64,000 bases of DNA, from positions 22,865,278 to 22,929,277 of the forward strand of contig NC_092289.1 in assembly GCF_036320965.1 (NCBI RefSeq). Direction: 5' to 3'. Numbering within the stretch: the stretch's first letter is position 1; the number at the start of each line of letters is the position of its first letter. Under the pieces are notes generated by a model. That model did no database searches. It was not told where the DNA came from and saw only the letters and a program-made list of their open reading frames with translations. Origin of the DNA: Panulirus ornatus. Taxonomy: Eukaryota; Arthropoda; Malacostraca; Decapoda; Palinuridae. A program made the translations under genes and the position numbers. Shown one piece after another: positions 36,016 to 47,484 of this stretch.

Positions 36016-36693
36016 CGCGCCTTACGCCATTAAATCGACGGTGTTGTGGCTTCAACGGGCGGGGTGAGGAAAAAAAACAGTCACAGAACGCCATTATTTT
36101 GGGTCCTTTGGAAAGATCGACTAGGGATGTCATTCTATCTGGACGCAGCCATCATGGAATACATCGAAAGATATTTCTTTTTTATCCCCTGGGCCTCCGA
36201 CACAACCATGACGTTGAATCCGACATCTACGTGAAATGAAGCAGGAGAGAGATGGACAGTCAGAGAAGTATGCAAACTGAGAGATAGATATGTAGATAGA
36301 TGGTCAAGGGAAGTATAAAGAGTGAGAGATAGATGGATTGAACTTTTGAGATGTTCCTGGGATAAGAACACGGCCTTTCTCTCAGCTGAGGATCACTGGC
36401 AATGCCGTCGTAAAGAGGCAAGAGGTAGCCAGTGTTGCTGTGTGTCAGTGTCACCTGTATTTATCCCCCTCTGTGCTGCTCTATCAGACTGTTTGGGAAG
36501 ACGTGTTGCAGGAGGGAATCTTCCCCCTCAGCCAGCTGGTTTATGGCACACGGTAAAGGATAATTATATGCATAAAATTAAAGCACCACATTAGCTTTAA
36601 ATTTTAGTATGGAAATTTAGGAAGTTTACGATGTGTGGTAAACACAGATGACTAATTGAAGCAAATACTGCAATTTTATCATGAGCATAACCA
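36016..36693. other. Unique sequence with short GATA words
   Basis: agatagatatgtagatagatgg at 36283-36335. No gene seen. Confidence 0.45.
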
Positions 36694-37115
36694 GTGTTGC
36701 CAGCCTGGACGATCCCATCCGGTTCTACCAGCCTGGGTGATCCCAGCTGGTGATGCCAACCTGGACGATCCCAGCTGGTGATGCCAACCTGGACGATCCC
36801 AGCTTGTGATGCCAACCTGGACGATCCCAGCTGGTGATATCAACCTGGGCGTTCCCAGCTGGTGATGCCAACCTGGACGATCCCAGCTGGTGATGCCAAC
36901 CTGGACGATCCCAGCTGGTGATGCCAACCTGGCCGATCCCAGCTGGTGATGCCAACCTGGACGATCCCAGCTGGTGATGCCAACCTGGACGATCCCAGCT
37001 AGTGATGCCAACCTGGACGATCCCAGCTGGTGATATCAACCTGGGCGTTCCCAGCTGGTGATGCCAACCTGGATGATCTTAGCTAGTGCCACCAACCTGG
37101 ACGATCCTTGCCAAC
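36694..37115. repeat. 28-bp minisatellite, about 15 copies
   Basis: Unit tgatgccaacctggacgatc plus ccagctgg. Variants include a block gatatcaacctgggcgttcc present twice (36835 and 37030) about 196 bases (seven units) apart, pointing to a higher-order duplication. Minus-strand frames of more than 100 codons are artefacts. Confidence 0.97.
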
Positions 37116-37346
37116 GCCATCGACCAAGATGTCCCAAACTAGTACCACAAATCTGGCCTTCCTCTACCACACACACGGTATCACCCCATGGTTCTCCATC
37201 TCCTACCCTCTGAGTCCACTAAAAGTCCCCTTCACCTGGCGAGTGCATGTTTCCCCCAGTGTGCCACCTTACGACAGACGTCCACACAGCTGTCTACCTA
37301 CTCTACCCACCCGCCCTGTGGGATGAGGGGTCAGCGACAGGCATGA
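37116..37346. other. Unique sequence, no gene seen
   Basis: C/T-rich in parts. Confidence 0.45.
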
Positions 37347-37619
37347 ATGGGACAGGTTGCCGTCCGCGTGTTGCGACAACCCCTCCATGATCTTAGAATT
37401 GCGACAGGACGGCCTACTGGAGAAGACTTCGCAAGAGACGCAAGAGTCGTCGTGCGAGTCAGTCGTAAAGGTGCGTCTGTAATTAGCGTCGGGCAGTTGC
37501 CCGTGATAAGACCAATCATGTCGTGTGAATATTTAATGAGTAGCGTGGACGCTATCGTCCGGCAGTTTATCACCGTCGCCATGCAAGAGCTCCAGCACGC
37601 AAGGTGGTCTTGTGCTGTC
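37347..37619 (+). CDS. Weak candidate coding segment
   Basis: A top-strand frame stays open from the ATG at 37347 for 90 codons of non-repetitive peptide (MGQVAVRVLRQPLHDLRIAT ... EYLMSSVDAIVRQFITVAMQ) before entering a CTG tract. A donor-like aaag|gtgcgt lies at about 37470. The minus strand is open too (37331-37582). No motif recognised. Confidence 0.22.
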
Positions 37620-37765
37620 CCGTTGCTGCTACTGCTGCTGCCGCTGCACCTGCTGCTGCTACCCCAGCTTCTGCTGCTGCTGCTACCCCTGCTGCTGCTC
37701 CTGCTGCTGCTGCTCCTGCTGGTTCCCCTACTTCTGTTGCTGCTGATGTTACCTTTCCTGCTGTT
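37620..37765. repeat. CTG/CTC triplet-rich tract
   Basis: ctgctgctactgctgctgcc-type sequence; reads Leu- or Ala-rich depending on frame and strand. Confidence 0.92.
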
Positions 37766-38660
37766 GTTATGGTGTTGTCACCACCACCATGCACCTGCTG
37801 TCCACCCTGGTGCGTCCTCATCCCGACCCACACGAGGGAGGACCCGGCCCTCACCACTTAGTGTCTCTCCCCTCCTCCTTCACTCCCTCCCTCTCTCCAT
37901 CCACCCTCAGTCCTCGAGTTCTAATCGTTTCATTCATATTACATAAGAGTTTCAGGAATGTGTATCTGTATCCCTGTACCTCCACGTGGCTGTATGTATT
38001 CCCAGTCAATTTCTTAATAGCCTTACAGTCTTGACATGTCATGCATCTAGGTCCTATCATGCCCCTTAATGTCCTACATACATCTAGTTCTTATACACAT
38101 TCATTTCCTTTCTACATCAATTTCGTATACACATTCCTCACACTATACACATCTATGTATAAAGCCTTCCGCTTTTGCTATCCTGTTTCCACCAAAATTT
38201 CTGGGGCACCACGAGAGATAACCCCGTTATGGACCATCAGGTCTTCTGTTATCTGTCCTTCCCATGTACTCCCATGTCTCGAACCCATCTGGCCCGGTCC
38301 TTGTCTTCCTCCCGTCCCGCTCCACACGGGAGACGACCTCCTCCTCCTCCCTACTCGAGTGTTGGGCCAGATTGGCAGTGTGTAAGTGACAAGTGTGGGG
38401 TGTCCGGTCCTCTGAATGACTTCAAACTGGTGATTTGGGAACTAATGTACTGGCGACACGACTCCGGGTTTAGCTTTAGGGGTTTGGGGTGCACTGATGG
38501 CTAGGGGTGGCTAGATGGTGGTAAGATGGGTGGCAGGGTGGATGGCATGGCTGATAGAAGGGTGGGTGGCAAGGCGGGTGGCAGGGAAGGGGGTTCGACA
38601 GGGCTATGTAGACCTGCCCCGCTGCAGGCTGGTCGACGTCTGCCCGGACCTCAGACACAC
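37766..38660. other. Unique sequence, no gene seen
   Basis: C/T-rich with a local ggtggcagggtggatggc repeat cluster at 38505-38590. Confidence 0.5.
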
Positions 38661-38930
38661 TGACTGCTGCTGCTCCTATTCCTTCTCCTGCTGCTGCTGC
38701 TGTTGCTGTTACCCTTACAAATGTTTCTGTTGCTGCTGCTCTTCTTCCCGTTGTTGTAACTGCTATTTCTCCCGTTATACAGTAGTTACAGCCGCTTTAT
38801 CTATAACTGTTTTCGTAACAGTGATGTTGTGACTACTGCTGCTTCTGCTGTTGCTGGCTCAGGTACTGTTTCCGCTGCTGCCACTAACGCTGTTGCTTTT
38901 GATGATGCTCTTGCTGCTACTGTTGCCTGA
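38661..38930. repeat. CTG/TGC/GTT triplet-rich region
   Basis: Dense ctgctgctg at 38664-38740 and more diffuse ctgctgcc/gttgctg at 38826-38930, with unique DNA between. Confidence 0.88.
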
Positions 38931-38947
38931 CAACACCCGCAGCATAG

Positions 38948-38975
38948 GGAGGAGGGAGGGAGGGAGGGAGGGAGG
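38948..38975. repeat. (GGGA)7 microsatellite
   Basis: gagggagggagggag tract. Confidence 0.95.
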
Positions 38976-39573
38976 ATACATAACACGTTCAGCAGTTGTA
39001 CATGACACATACATACCTTAAACCACTCAGGACATTGTACAGTAAAGAAAACATCTTAAAACCACTTCAGGACAGAAGTAAAGAAGACATCTTCAAGTCA
39101 GTTCAGGACAATACAAGTAAACAGTTTACTTGTAAACCTTATGGAATGATCCATACATTTTGAGGGACGTAGAGAGACTGTAAACCTGCCTGAGACCCAT
39201 CACAACACGTCCACGGGGAAGAACTTATCAATAAAAGAAAAACTGGAAATTGGTTTTGTAACAGTAGGAAGAAAGCCTCGACTCTAGACCCCTGCTTGAT
39301 AACGATACAGATCTTACCTGAGAGTCGTAAAAGAAGGATGAAATAGGAAAGAAATTATCTTTAAAGGACGACGTTACAAGATACCATCACTGTCTTGCTA
39401 AAATGGTTCGCCAGAGAAGACTAAGCGAGTTACATAAGGCGACACAGAGCGTGGGAGGACGAGTGGGACATGAGAATTCTCCTCTACACCGTCCGGAAAT
39501 AAGAAAGCTGTGGCGGAAGATAGAAAATAAAGATAGCAGAGGAAGTGGACATATCTATGAACTCCCTCTCCTT
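38976..39573. other. AT-rich unique sequence
   Basis: Words cactcaggacattgtacagtaaa and cttcaggacagaagtaaag recur at 39025-39120 as a short degenerate repeat. No gene seen. Confidence 0.45.
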
Positions 39574-39574
39574 C

Positions 39575-39645
<71 letters not shown>
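39574..39645. repeat. C12 run plus (CT)30 microsatellite
   Basis: Homopolymer C leads directly into CT. Confidence 0.98.
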
Positions 39646-39647
<2 letters not shown>

Positions 39648-39649
39648 CT

Positions 39650-39807
39650 TGCAACGTTTCCAACGCACCCAGAGGCTCAGAAAGACGTTCGTTCCACGCA
39701 CGTGATCTGAGGGAAACGATTGTTGCATGTACACCATCCACAAGAAACGTTTGTCGCTCCCCACCCCACCTCACCCTCTCGAAGGTCACGAACAAACGTT
39801 TACCCAC
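39650..39807 (-). CDS. Weak candidate minus-strand open segment
   Basis: The frame from the ATG at 39807 leftward gives 52 codons of natural-looking peptide (FVTFERVRWGGERQTFLVDG, then VHATIVSLRSRAWNERLSE) before a GA tract. The plus strand over the same bases is also open. The word aacgtttc/gaaacgtt recurs several times, so it may instead be a small repeat cluster. Confidence 0.17.
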
Positions 39808-39971
39808 ACTGATGGACGCATGTCACACGACGGGCTGAGAGCTCAGGACTCCCGGCACGTGAGGGGACACGCGGGAAGGGACGGGAGGAGTGGGGGTGGT
39901 GTCAGGGAGAGGAAACAGAAACAGAAGAGGGGGAGAAAGCGGACTGTGTGGGGGAGGAAGGCAAAACTATA

Positions 39972-39972
<1 letters not shown>

Positions 39973-40004
<32 letters not shown>
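39973..40004. repeat. (CA)16 microsatellite
   Basis: Perfect CA tract. Confidence 0.97.
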
Positions 40005-40010
<6 letters not shown>

Positions 40011-40156
40011 AGTTTACTTTATATCAAAACTGATCAATAAGCACCACATTCCACGCCAGAGAACACGTATATAAATAGGTATCGCCACTCTGAAAGCATT
40101 TGTACCAGTATATTTCATCAACGGTGTGGTAATAAAAGAAGGCTGGCCGTGAGGTG

Positions 40157-40159
<3 letters not shown>

Positions 40160-40245
<86 letters not shown>

Positions 40246-40263
40246 AACCCGCCCCCCCCCCCC
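40160..40263. repeat. (CT)41 microsatellite and C12 run
   Basis: CT to 40242, eight bases of spacer, then C12 at 40252-40263. Confidence 0.98.
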
Positions 40264-40272
40264 ATCCCTCAG

Positions 40273-40418
40273 TGTTTGTCGGCCTTTGAGTGCCTCTGTC
40301 AACATTCCCAGGTGTCAGCAGCCATGACACCTGTCATGAAGGAAGCAGATCATGCCATGAGTGGGAGCCGTCAGTTCTGCCAATCATACGTGCATGATTC
40401 ATGGCAGCTGCCACACAG
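40273..40418 (+). CDS. Candidate 146-nt exon, unknown protein
   Basis: The CT tract, C-run and atccctcag form an acceptor ending at 40272. The phase-0 frame CLSAFECLCQHSQVSAAMTP then VMKEADHAMSGSRQFCQSYV, HDSWQLPH reaches a possible donor cacag|gtgtaa at 40419. The four Cys would fit an extracellular or zinc-binding segment, but no spacing pattern is recognisable. The frame continues open beyond the donor to 40638, so exon borders are unsure. Confidence 0.3.
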
Positions 40419-41549
40419 GTGTAAGCGCCACACTATGGAGTACACACATGACCTGTCACAGAGGAATACTTCATCTTCAAGGCTACAAGATAAGCTGTCG
40501 CAAAAAAAAATATGGACTACTCCTCCTCCTCCGCTACTGTTCGTGCCTATCTATTCACTGACCATGGCTGTTGTGAAGGGTGTGAACAAGTTATTTCAAG
40601 AATGTGTTCATTCCTTGTCACTGTTGATAAAATCTTGATTAACAGTACCTGCTGGATGGAATTCCCTAAGTTAAATGATCCTACATCATCGTACGTCAAT
40701 CAATATACTCATATATTTACGTAAAAGAAAAATATACATAAGTAAGAGTGTCGTAACCATGACTGATAGCTTAAACTCATGCACAGAACACAACGCTAGG
40801 ATTTCTCCAACGTCGTGTTCGATATAGATGTTTAGTGTTCATGCTCTATACTTTTGTTCTATGCTAATACATCCTGATGTTGCGGTATGACGACATCTTT
40901 AACATCTGTATCGCGCTGATGTGCTTTCCTGCTGTTGTGCTTTGGCGCACGTCATACAAACTGGAACGTACGAAGGCAGAAGATTATTATCCAGAGGTCT
41001 GGGTTTAACAAGAGGGAAAACAAACGAGAAGTTCCACGATGTACAATGGTCGATGGTAATGACTCACTAAGTAGATCCTCAATCCTAAAGTGTCTTAAAT
41101 AGATCTTTCCAGGAAAAAGATCTTTCCTGGAAATAGATCTTTCCTAGAATTCGTGCAGGAACTAATCAGGGTACAGCCAGCTCAGACAGGCAATGAGTCG
41201 TTGTGGTTTCTCAGAGGAATATTGGCGGGAATGAACCAAAGTGAGTGTCTCGTCAACCGAAGGATCCGGATGAGGGTAAATGTCCGTGAAACCGAAGTAC
41301 GAGGAGGATGGTGGTAAGCGACCAGCCTGCAGCATATTCCAGACATATTTCATAAGACGTAATGACAGGTAATGGTGTGAGGCCCTGGAGGAAACCCTCT
41401 CTTCCTTGCCTTCCCACTGAGATTCCTATCTTCTTCCTTACAAGAATACTAAATATTTTTAGATTAATTAGTTAGGGTTAATAGAGGTCACGGGAGGTGA
41501 GGCCAAGTGTTGAGGTTTGACAAGCTGAGTGATGGACGCCCATCCAAGC

Positions 41550-41551
<2 letters not shown>
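40419..41551. other. AT-rich unique sequence
   Basis: A short direct repeat agatctttcc(a/t)gga occurs three times at 41101-41150. No gene seen. Confidence 0.5.

Positions 41552-41610
<59 letters not shown>
41552..41610. repeat. (CA)29 microsatellite
   Basis: Perfect CA tract. Confidence 0.98.
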
Positions 41611-41613
<3 letters not shown>

Positions 41614-42230
41614 GCACGCCATCCATGCCATCCACACCACCCACCACCCACATCACCCCTTCCGCAGCGATTATCAGTGAGCGATAGTGTGGTAAGACCC
41701 CCCATCTCACATGTCTTCCTCATAAAAAGCCCATCTCACAACATCACCTCACAACGCCTCCACCTCTCATCTCAGATCGCCGCCTCACGATGCCTCCAAC
41801 TCACAACGCCTCATCAACAGATGTAGGGAAATGGCTTCATGATGATTGTGTCCTTCTGAGTAACTTTCTTTCTTAAGCAAAGTGAAGACGATCCAGTTCT
41901 GGAACACCAAAAAATCCCGAATCAAATGATCAAATTCTGAGAATCCTTGATGTCGTTCTATACAATTCTCGTGTTTGACTACAGATGCATTTGCGAAATG
42001 ATACATGCAAGTATCTTGTCAAGGATACTGGAAATGTCACTTGCTGTGCGACATTTGTAAGTAATTGATGTGATTCAACTTGATATAAAGTTTTACTGGT
42101 TATAGTGTTGGGTAAGGGATTTTTCCCCCACAGCATGGCGACGCTTCTCGCGAGAACCTTTCATCTACAATCTATTATATCCTGGGAACGAGAACACAAC
42201 CCTTTAGATCAGCATTGGCCTATTGGGAGT

Positions 42231-42232
<2 letters not shown>
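41611..42232. other. Unique sequence, no gene seen
   Basis: ccatctcaca/cctcacaacgcctc words recur at 41700-41815. Otherwise AT-rich. Confidence 0.5.

Positions 42233-42287
<55 letters not shown>
42233..42287. repeat. (AC)27 microsatellite
   Basis: Perfect AC tract. Confidence 0.98.
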
Positions 42288-42291
<4 letters not shown>

Positions 42292-43919
42292 ATGTGTTTA
42301 GTATTGCCCTTGTCACTGTGATACCATACCATCTTGTCAGTAATCTTAATCTACGACATGATTTAACTACTTTATTGGTGGTGCACTACACCACAGGTAA
42401 CCCTTCTACTACCTAGGGTTTGCGATTCTAATCCTACCAGTGTTCTAAGTTCACAACACATCACGTCTACCTTGTGTTCTAAACTTACAACTCAAAAACT
42501 TTCCTCTGTCTCGTAAGAGGACGAATCCTTCTAGTTTCCTGTCATTCCAGTTTAACAAGTCGTCTCTCAATCGTAAAGTCACAACGTAGTAATACTCTCC
42601 AGTGCTTTGAGGTTTCGACCAAGTGTGGTGACTTGATGCCACTGAAACCACTCGAGGATGAAGTCCAATGGTTCTTGTCTTCCTGGAATACCCACATGGT
42701 TTGGTTATGACGTAACATATGACGTCTAAGGGACTGATTGGTTGATGTGAACGCTAAAATTCATCCTGTGTCAAGATGTCGTATCACTGCTAAATATTCC
42801 CCTATCATGAATGACGCCATAAGTGGTCACCGCTATGGTATAAGCTCGCACCACTGAAAGAATCTGGAATGTTGCTGATCAGCCAGTAATACTGGAACGC
42901 TTCTACTGCAGGAAGAGCTCACAACAAAAGAGTATTTCACTCTGTTTATAACAGTTCACTACAAACAGACTTTACTGTGCTGTGACATCACACTATCGGC
43001 ATCTTTAATCCAGAAGTGACATGAGACACAGGTCTGTAATGTGATGGTATACCTTCCCTGAGGCAGTGGGGTGAGCGAGCAAGCTAAGCAAGCAAGCACG
43101 AGTCAAGTGAATGATAAATGATGAGTTAATTCACCGTAGCCAAGGTAAAGGATGAGTAAGATAAACTTACTGACTTCCAGCAAAAAAAAAAAAAAAGAAA
43201 AAAATGTGATGTAGGAGAATATGGCTGAATGAGATGAAGCATATGATTCAAACAGCTCGAGACGTCGAGACGAACCACAGCCCCCGAGGTAATGGTGGCT
43301 GGTAGTGGTGGTGGTTAGTGGTGGTGGTGGTAGTAGAAGTGGTGGTTGGCAGATGAACTGCTGTTATACCTGCAGTGCGTCAGGGCAACAGGACGTGGCT
43401 GATGCCCGACAGGTCCAACGCTGCACCAGATCAATAATGTCTCTTAATGAAGATCGCCGAAGTCTCTCCTGGCGATAGCCCTTGCAACTCGCCCCCACAC
43501 GACGTCCACCTCTCCTTTCGAATCTCTACTGGTTCTTGGAGTATAACAAGAGGCATATCATACTCGAGTATATCCTAGACACACCTTATATATATTATAA
43601 CATCAACTGTAATAAAGAGAATTAGACCTGAGTGTTGGTAAAAGACACTGGGATACGCTGGAAATATTCTTGAATAATGAGAATAGATTCAACGAATTTG
43701 TCTCATGATCCGTAGCCCATTTTCGTTTCCTTTTGCCCGATATTTCTCAGAAATCGCGATCTTCCCCGGGAGACACCATCTTATCCTAACACTAATCTAC
43801 ATAAGAGGGATGAGGTCCTTCAGGTATATGTTTAAGGTTTTGTGGACTAGAATTACCTCCAGGGAGAAGCCTCTCAGCGGGGGAGGGTGCAGGCCTGGGC
43901 ATTTGTCGGTCGGGATGGA

Positions 43920-43922
<3 letters not shown>
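42288..43922. other. Long unique stretch, no gene seen
   Basis: The longest repeat-poor segment apart from an A15 run (43183-43196) and a GGT-rich patch (ggtggtggtagtagaagtgg, 43300-43350). A micro-exon-like piece between ttatacctgcag and cccgacag|gtcc at 43376-43411 is too short to support. Confidence 0.5.

Positions 43923-43991
<69 letters not shown>
43923..43991. repeat. (AG)34 microsatellite
   Basis: Perfect AG tract. Confidence 0.98.
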
Positions 43992-43993
<2 letters not shown>

Positions 43994-44693
43994 CGTCCAT
44001 ATCTGTGGCGTGGGAGATGCCGTGCCCTCCATCATCCTCACCCAAGCTCGGCAGAGTCGAGGCTTTGCGCCACTACTAGAGGCTGTTCACCTCACCCGCC
44101 TCCCTCCCCGAGCCACGGCTTGTCTTCTAACCTCTCTGGGCCGGGATCGGTACCTCATCTATAACCAACAACAACTCGATTACCCATCGAGAGGCGGCAT
44201 CTATTAATGGGGTAAATATTTATATCGTAATCGCCTTGTTAGAGGGCCGAGGCGCGGTGGGGGGGTTGCATGTCTGGCCGTCATCTTGTGCCAAGGCCCG
44301 CCATCTTACCTCCGCCTGCCGATCCCTGCCGCCGGCACTGGCCTCTGCTTCATTCTTCCACACGAGTGCCTTCCATCTGGACAAGAATCCGATACATTCT
44401 CCCCGACTACTCCACTGTAAGTGATATGCACAAGACATATACACAGCCATCACGACACGATCATGCCAGTGACTCAAGTAATCGACCGATTGTTCTTCCC
44501 TCCATTAAGTAATTAACATCAACTTCATTAGGGAATTACAGCAGATGTTTGTATATAAGTATCGGCCAATGAGAGGGTCCGACAAACGGTGAGTTACGAC
44601 CCGACGTCTCTTTGGTTCATACGTTCTAATCGCCTCTTCTTCGACGGTATGGATCTGCAGCTGATATATGAAGCCGTTCATTATATAATCCTG

Positions 44694-44698
<5 letters not shown>
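43992..44698. other. Unique, partly GC-rich sequence
   Basis: GC-rich at 44010-44160 and 44245-44350 with open frames on both strands and no decisive borders. Confidence 0.4.

Positions 44699-44761
<63 letters not shown>
44699..44761. repeat. (CT)31 microsatellite
   Basis: Perfect CT tract, 34 bases before a candidate splice acceptor. Confidence 0.98.
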
Positions 44762-44765
<4 letters not shown>

Positions 44766-44795
44766 CCTGTACTACATTCTGTTCCTATCCCACAG

Positions 44796-44891
44796 CACAA
44801 GTTCCAGTTCTCTGGCCCAATTCCTCCCTCGCCCTCCACGGGGTCCCCCTCTTCCTACGCCAAAGCCGTGGTCAAACGTTGGGAGGCCGAG
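44796..44891 (+). CDS. Candidate 96-nt exon, unknown protein
   Basis: The acceptor ctacattctgttcctatcccacag ends at 44795 behind a CT tract; donor gag|gtgcgt at 44892. The exon is 32 codons, phase 0 at both ends: HKFQFSGPIPPSPSTGSPSS then YAKAVVKRWEAE. The Ser/Pro-rich linker followed by a basic-acidic helical segment looks like real protein. Codon third positions are C/G-rich (TTC, CCC, GCC, GTC), unlike the flanks. I cannot name the family. With 23735-23850 this is one of the two best candidates. Confidence 0.45.
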
Positions 44892-45302
44892 GTGCGTGCT
44901 GGCTCAGTTTCCCCTCCCGCTGGGGTCCACAACTCGACCCCCGGGGCTCCAAGTCGCTCTTAAAAATCCCGTCGATGCCACACACCGGAGCCAACTTTCC
45001 CAGTTTAATTGCCCAAAAGTTTCCTGTTCTACAAAACCCTTAAAAGGTCCATAAGTTTCTTTGTGAATTTACGTTAAGAGGAGGAGATGCTCTTAGTGTC
45101 CGTCCCGGTCCGATGGGCTGGTATGGAAGCCCTGGCTTCGGCTTAGTCGCTCGCCTCACGGAACAATCAACTTCAAGAGATGAACCATTCACAAAACTGC
45201 CAGCCACTCAGGCTCCTCTCCCCTCTCCCTTCCCTCTCCCTCCCTCTCTCCCCAAAACACCCTTACCCTCTGCACGCACACACGCAAGCACTCACACGCA
45301 AG

Positions 45303-45303
<1 letters not shown>
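44892..45303. other. Unique sequence, C/T-rich at the end
   Basis: cctctcccctctcccttccc at 45210-45250. No further exon recognised. Confidence 0.45.

Positions 45304-45374
<71 letters not shown>
45304..45374. repeat. (AT)35 microsatellite
   Basis: Perfect AT tract preceded by cacacgcaagcac words. Confidence 0.98.
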
Positions 45375-45375
<1 letters not shown>

Positions 45376-45472
45376 TTGCGCATGCATATGAAATCATGTA
45401 TGCACATACGAAGACGCATACGTCAAACTTTACATGAATGTATTCATGTCTATACATTAGTGTTTTATGCCC

Positions 45473-45474
<2 letters not shown>

Positions 45475-45515
<41 letters not shown>
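45475..45515. repeat. (CA)20 microsatellite
   Basis: Perfect CA tract. Confidence 0.98.
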
Positions 45516-45517
<2 letters not shown>

Positions 45518-45539
45518 GTATACAACACCAAACATAGAT

Positions 45540-45540
<1 letters not shown>

Positions 45541-45617
<77 letters not shown>

Positions 45618-45700
45618 TCATTTACAATCTATCTGTCCATCTATCATCTATCTTTCCGTATCTAAATATCTATCTATCTGTCTATCCATCTTCTATCTGT
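45541..45700. repeat. (CT)37 microsatellite plus (ATCT)n region
   Basis: CT to 45616, then tctatctgtccatctatcatc-type tetranucleotides to about 45700. Confidence 0.96.
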
Positions 45701-45779
45701 ATCTTTATCTCATCATAAACATAAACTCATCTACGGTAATTTAAATGAATACATGTCATCTGGCCAACTTCTAGTTCAC

Positions 45780-46015
45780 TTCCAGCAATAATGTTCTACG
45801 GATCATAATGTTCAATCGCTGGGTCATAGTGTTCAATGACTGAGCCGTAATGTTCAATATCTGAGCCACGACGGTGTTCGACAGTTAGGCCACAGTGTTC
45901 AATAGCTGGCTATACAGTGTTCAACAGCTGGAACACAGTGGTCAATAACTGGATCATATGTTCAATAAATAGGCCACAGTGTTCATCACTTGGGCCACAA
46001 CGTTCAGCAGCTGGG
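45780..46015. repeat. Degenerate GGCCACAGTGTTCAATA minisatellite
   Basis: About ten copies of a 22-30 base unit (ctgggccacagtgttcaata, ctgagccgtaatgttcaat). Confidence 0.85.
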
Positions 46016-46663
46016 ATGGTGGGATAGACAGCAACACCTGAAAAGGTGGGAATAATAGGATAGATAGATAGGGATGATAGGGACAGTGCAACAGGTGGGA
46101 CTCTGGGATACATAACAATCCTGAGATAGACGCGTTACGTGGGTAAATATGGCACTGAAATGACAGAGAAATTCGATGCGTATAATTCGGGATAGGCCAC
46201 TGAGATAGCGGGGACCTACACTAACCAGACTCATAGTAAAAAGGAAGAAGAAAAAAAAGTTCGAAATGGATATCTGTCTATCTGAATCTATGGGAAGAAG
46301 GATGATGTAAGGATGAGTAGGATAATCGACCACTGGATTCCCGGGTGAGCGGGAGTAACAGGATAGAATCCTGGGCATTACAGCTTCCCTTGCCACTCCC
46401 AGAGGCGTCCTGGGTTGATTAGTGGAATGGATCAATTATCGCTTTGTTCCGGTGCTCACAAGAGAACAGAGTTGCCATACCTCAACTGCTGTTGGGGGAG
46501 AAGGGGAGAGAGGGTTATCTAGCCGAGAGGTAGTGCACGTCTGCAAGATATGAGAACTCGGTGGGGATATTGGTGTGGGAGGGTGGTGTGAGTTGCGGCG
46601 AGAGAGAAACAGAGAAAGAAAAATAGAGAGACAGAGGCAGCCAGCCAGACAGACAAAGGCGTG
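46016..46663. other. Unique sequence, no gene seen
   Basis: gggatgataggac/ggataga words at 46020-46110. Otherwise mixed. Confidence 0.5.
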
Positions 46664-46670
46664 TAATAAA

Positions 46671-46727
<57 letters not shown>
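46664..46727. repeat. (AAT)21 microsatellite
   Basis: Near-perfect TAA/AAT triplets. Confidence 0.97.
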
Positions 46728-46804
46728 TCAATTGACATAACTATAGCTAAAGGCTTGAGATGTACACAGAAAATATACGATATGAAACGGTAGGACTGCA
46801 GTAA

Positions 46805-46901
46805 TGGAAGGTGGTCCACATGGAAGGTGGGCCACATGAGAGGTGGTCCACATGGAAGGTGGTCCACATGGGAGGTGGTCCACATGGAAGGTGGGCCACA
46901 T
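46805..46901. repeat. 16-bp minisatellite, 6 copies
   Basis: Unit tggaaggtggtccaca with ggg/gag variants. The core gtggtccac is partly self-complementary (gtgg/ccac). Confidence 0.95.
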
Positions 46902-47256
46902 GCAGTGTTTACATAAACACTGGGGTGTCAGTCTTATGATCAATGATGATCTTCAAAATGGTTAGGATGAGGCCAATCCTTGCAGGAGTGTGCATACACC
47001 TCAGGGTCGAGGGATCACAGGTGAGGTTTATACGGAAGCTTTTCTTCCTGGGGGGAAAAATATATGAAAGTTGTGTACATGTTCTTAACCTGAGATGTAC
47101 GGGGGTGTGTCCAGATGTCATGGATTGATGAACAATGTAGAGACGATTGTTGGAGGAGCTATTGACTGTAGCGACTTGTTCCTTTCAGCTTAGTTCACCG
47201 TCCACAGAGGGACTGGCAAGCCTGATGAAGAGGGTTGGGGCCTAGTGAGGCAGTGG
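46902..47256. other. Unique sequence with a possible 35-nt micro-exon
   Basis: Between ccaatccttgcag (ends 46985) and tcacag|gtgagg (47021) lies an open 35-nt piece (ECAYTSGSRDH). Borders look good, but 35 nt is too short for support. Confidence 0.25.
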
Positions 47257-47275
47257 AGGGGGGGGGGGGAATCTG

Positions 47276-47330
<55 letters not shown>
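47257..47330. repeat. G12-13 run plus (TG)27 microsatellite
   Basis: G-run at 47257-47270, then TG from 47276. Confidence 0.97.
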
Positions 47331-47331
<1 letters not shown>

Positions 47332-47426
47332 TCGGCATTTTACGTTAGCATGTGTTTGTACTGTGTGTGATAACATATCACCTCACAAAATTTCTCTCAC
47401 AAAAACTCATAGACAGATGGACAGTG

Positions 47427-47428
<2 letters not shown>

Positions 47429-47482
<54 letters not shown>
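47429..47482. repeat. (AC)27 microsatellite
   Basis: Perfect AC tract about 100 bases after a TG tract, so the two are inverted relative to each other. Confidence 0.98.

Positions 47483-47484
<2 letters not shown>

Noticed and set aside
37347..37946. 199-codon frame as a full gene
   Set aside because: Its second half is a CTG tract and C/T-rich DNA, so only the first 90 codons were kept, as a weak candidate.
46986..47020. 35-nt micro-exon between ccttgcag and gtgagg
   Set aside because: Good borders but far too short to distinguish from chance.
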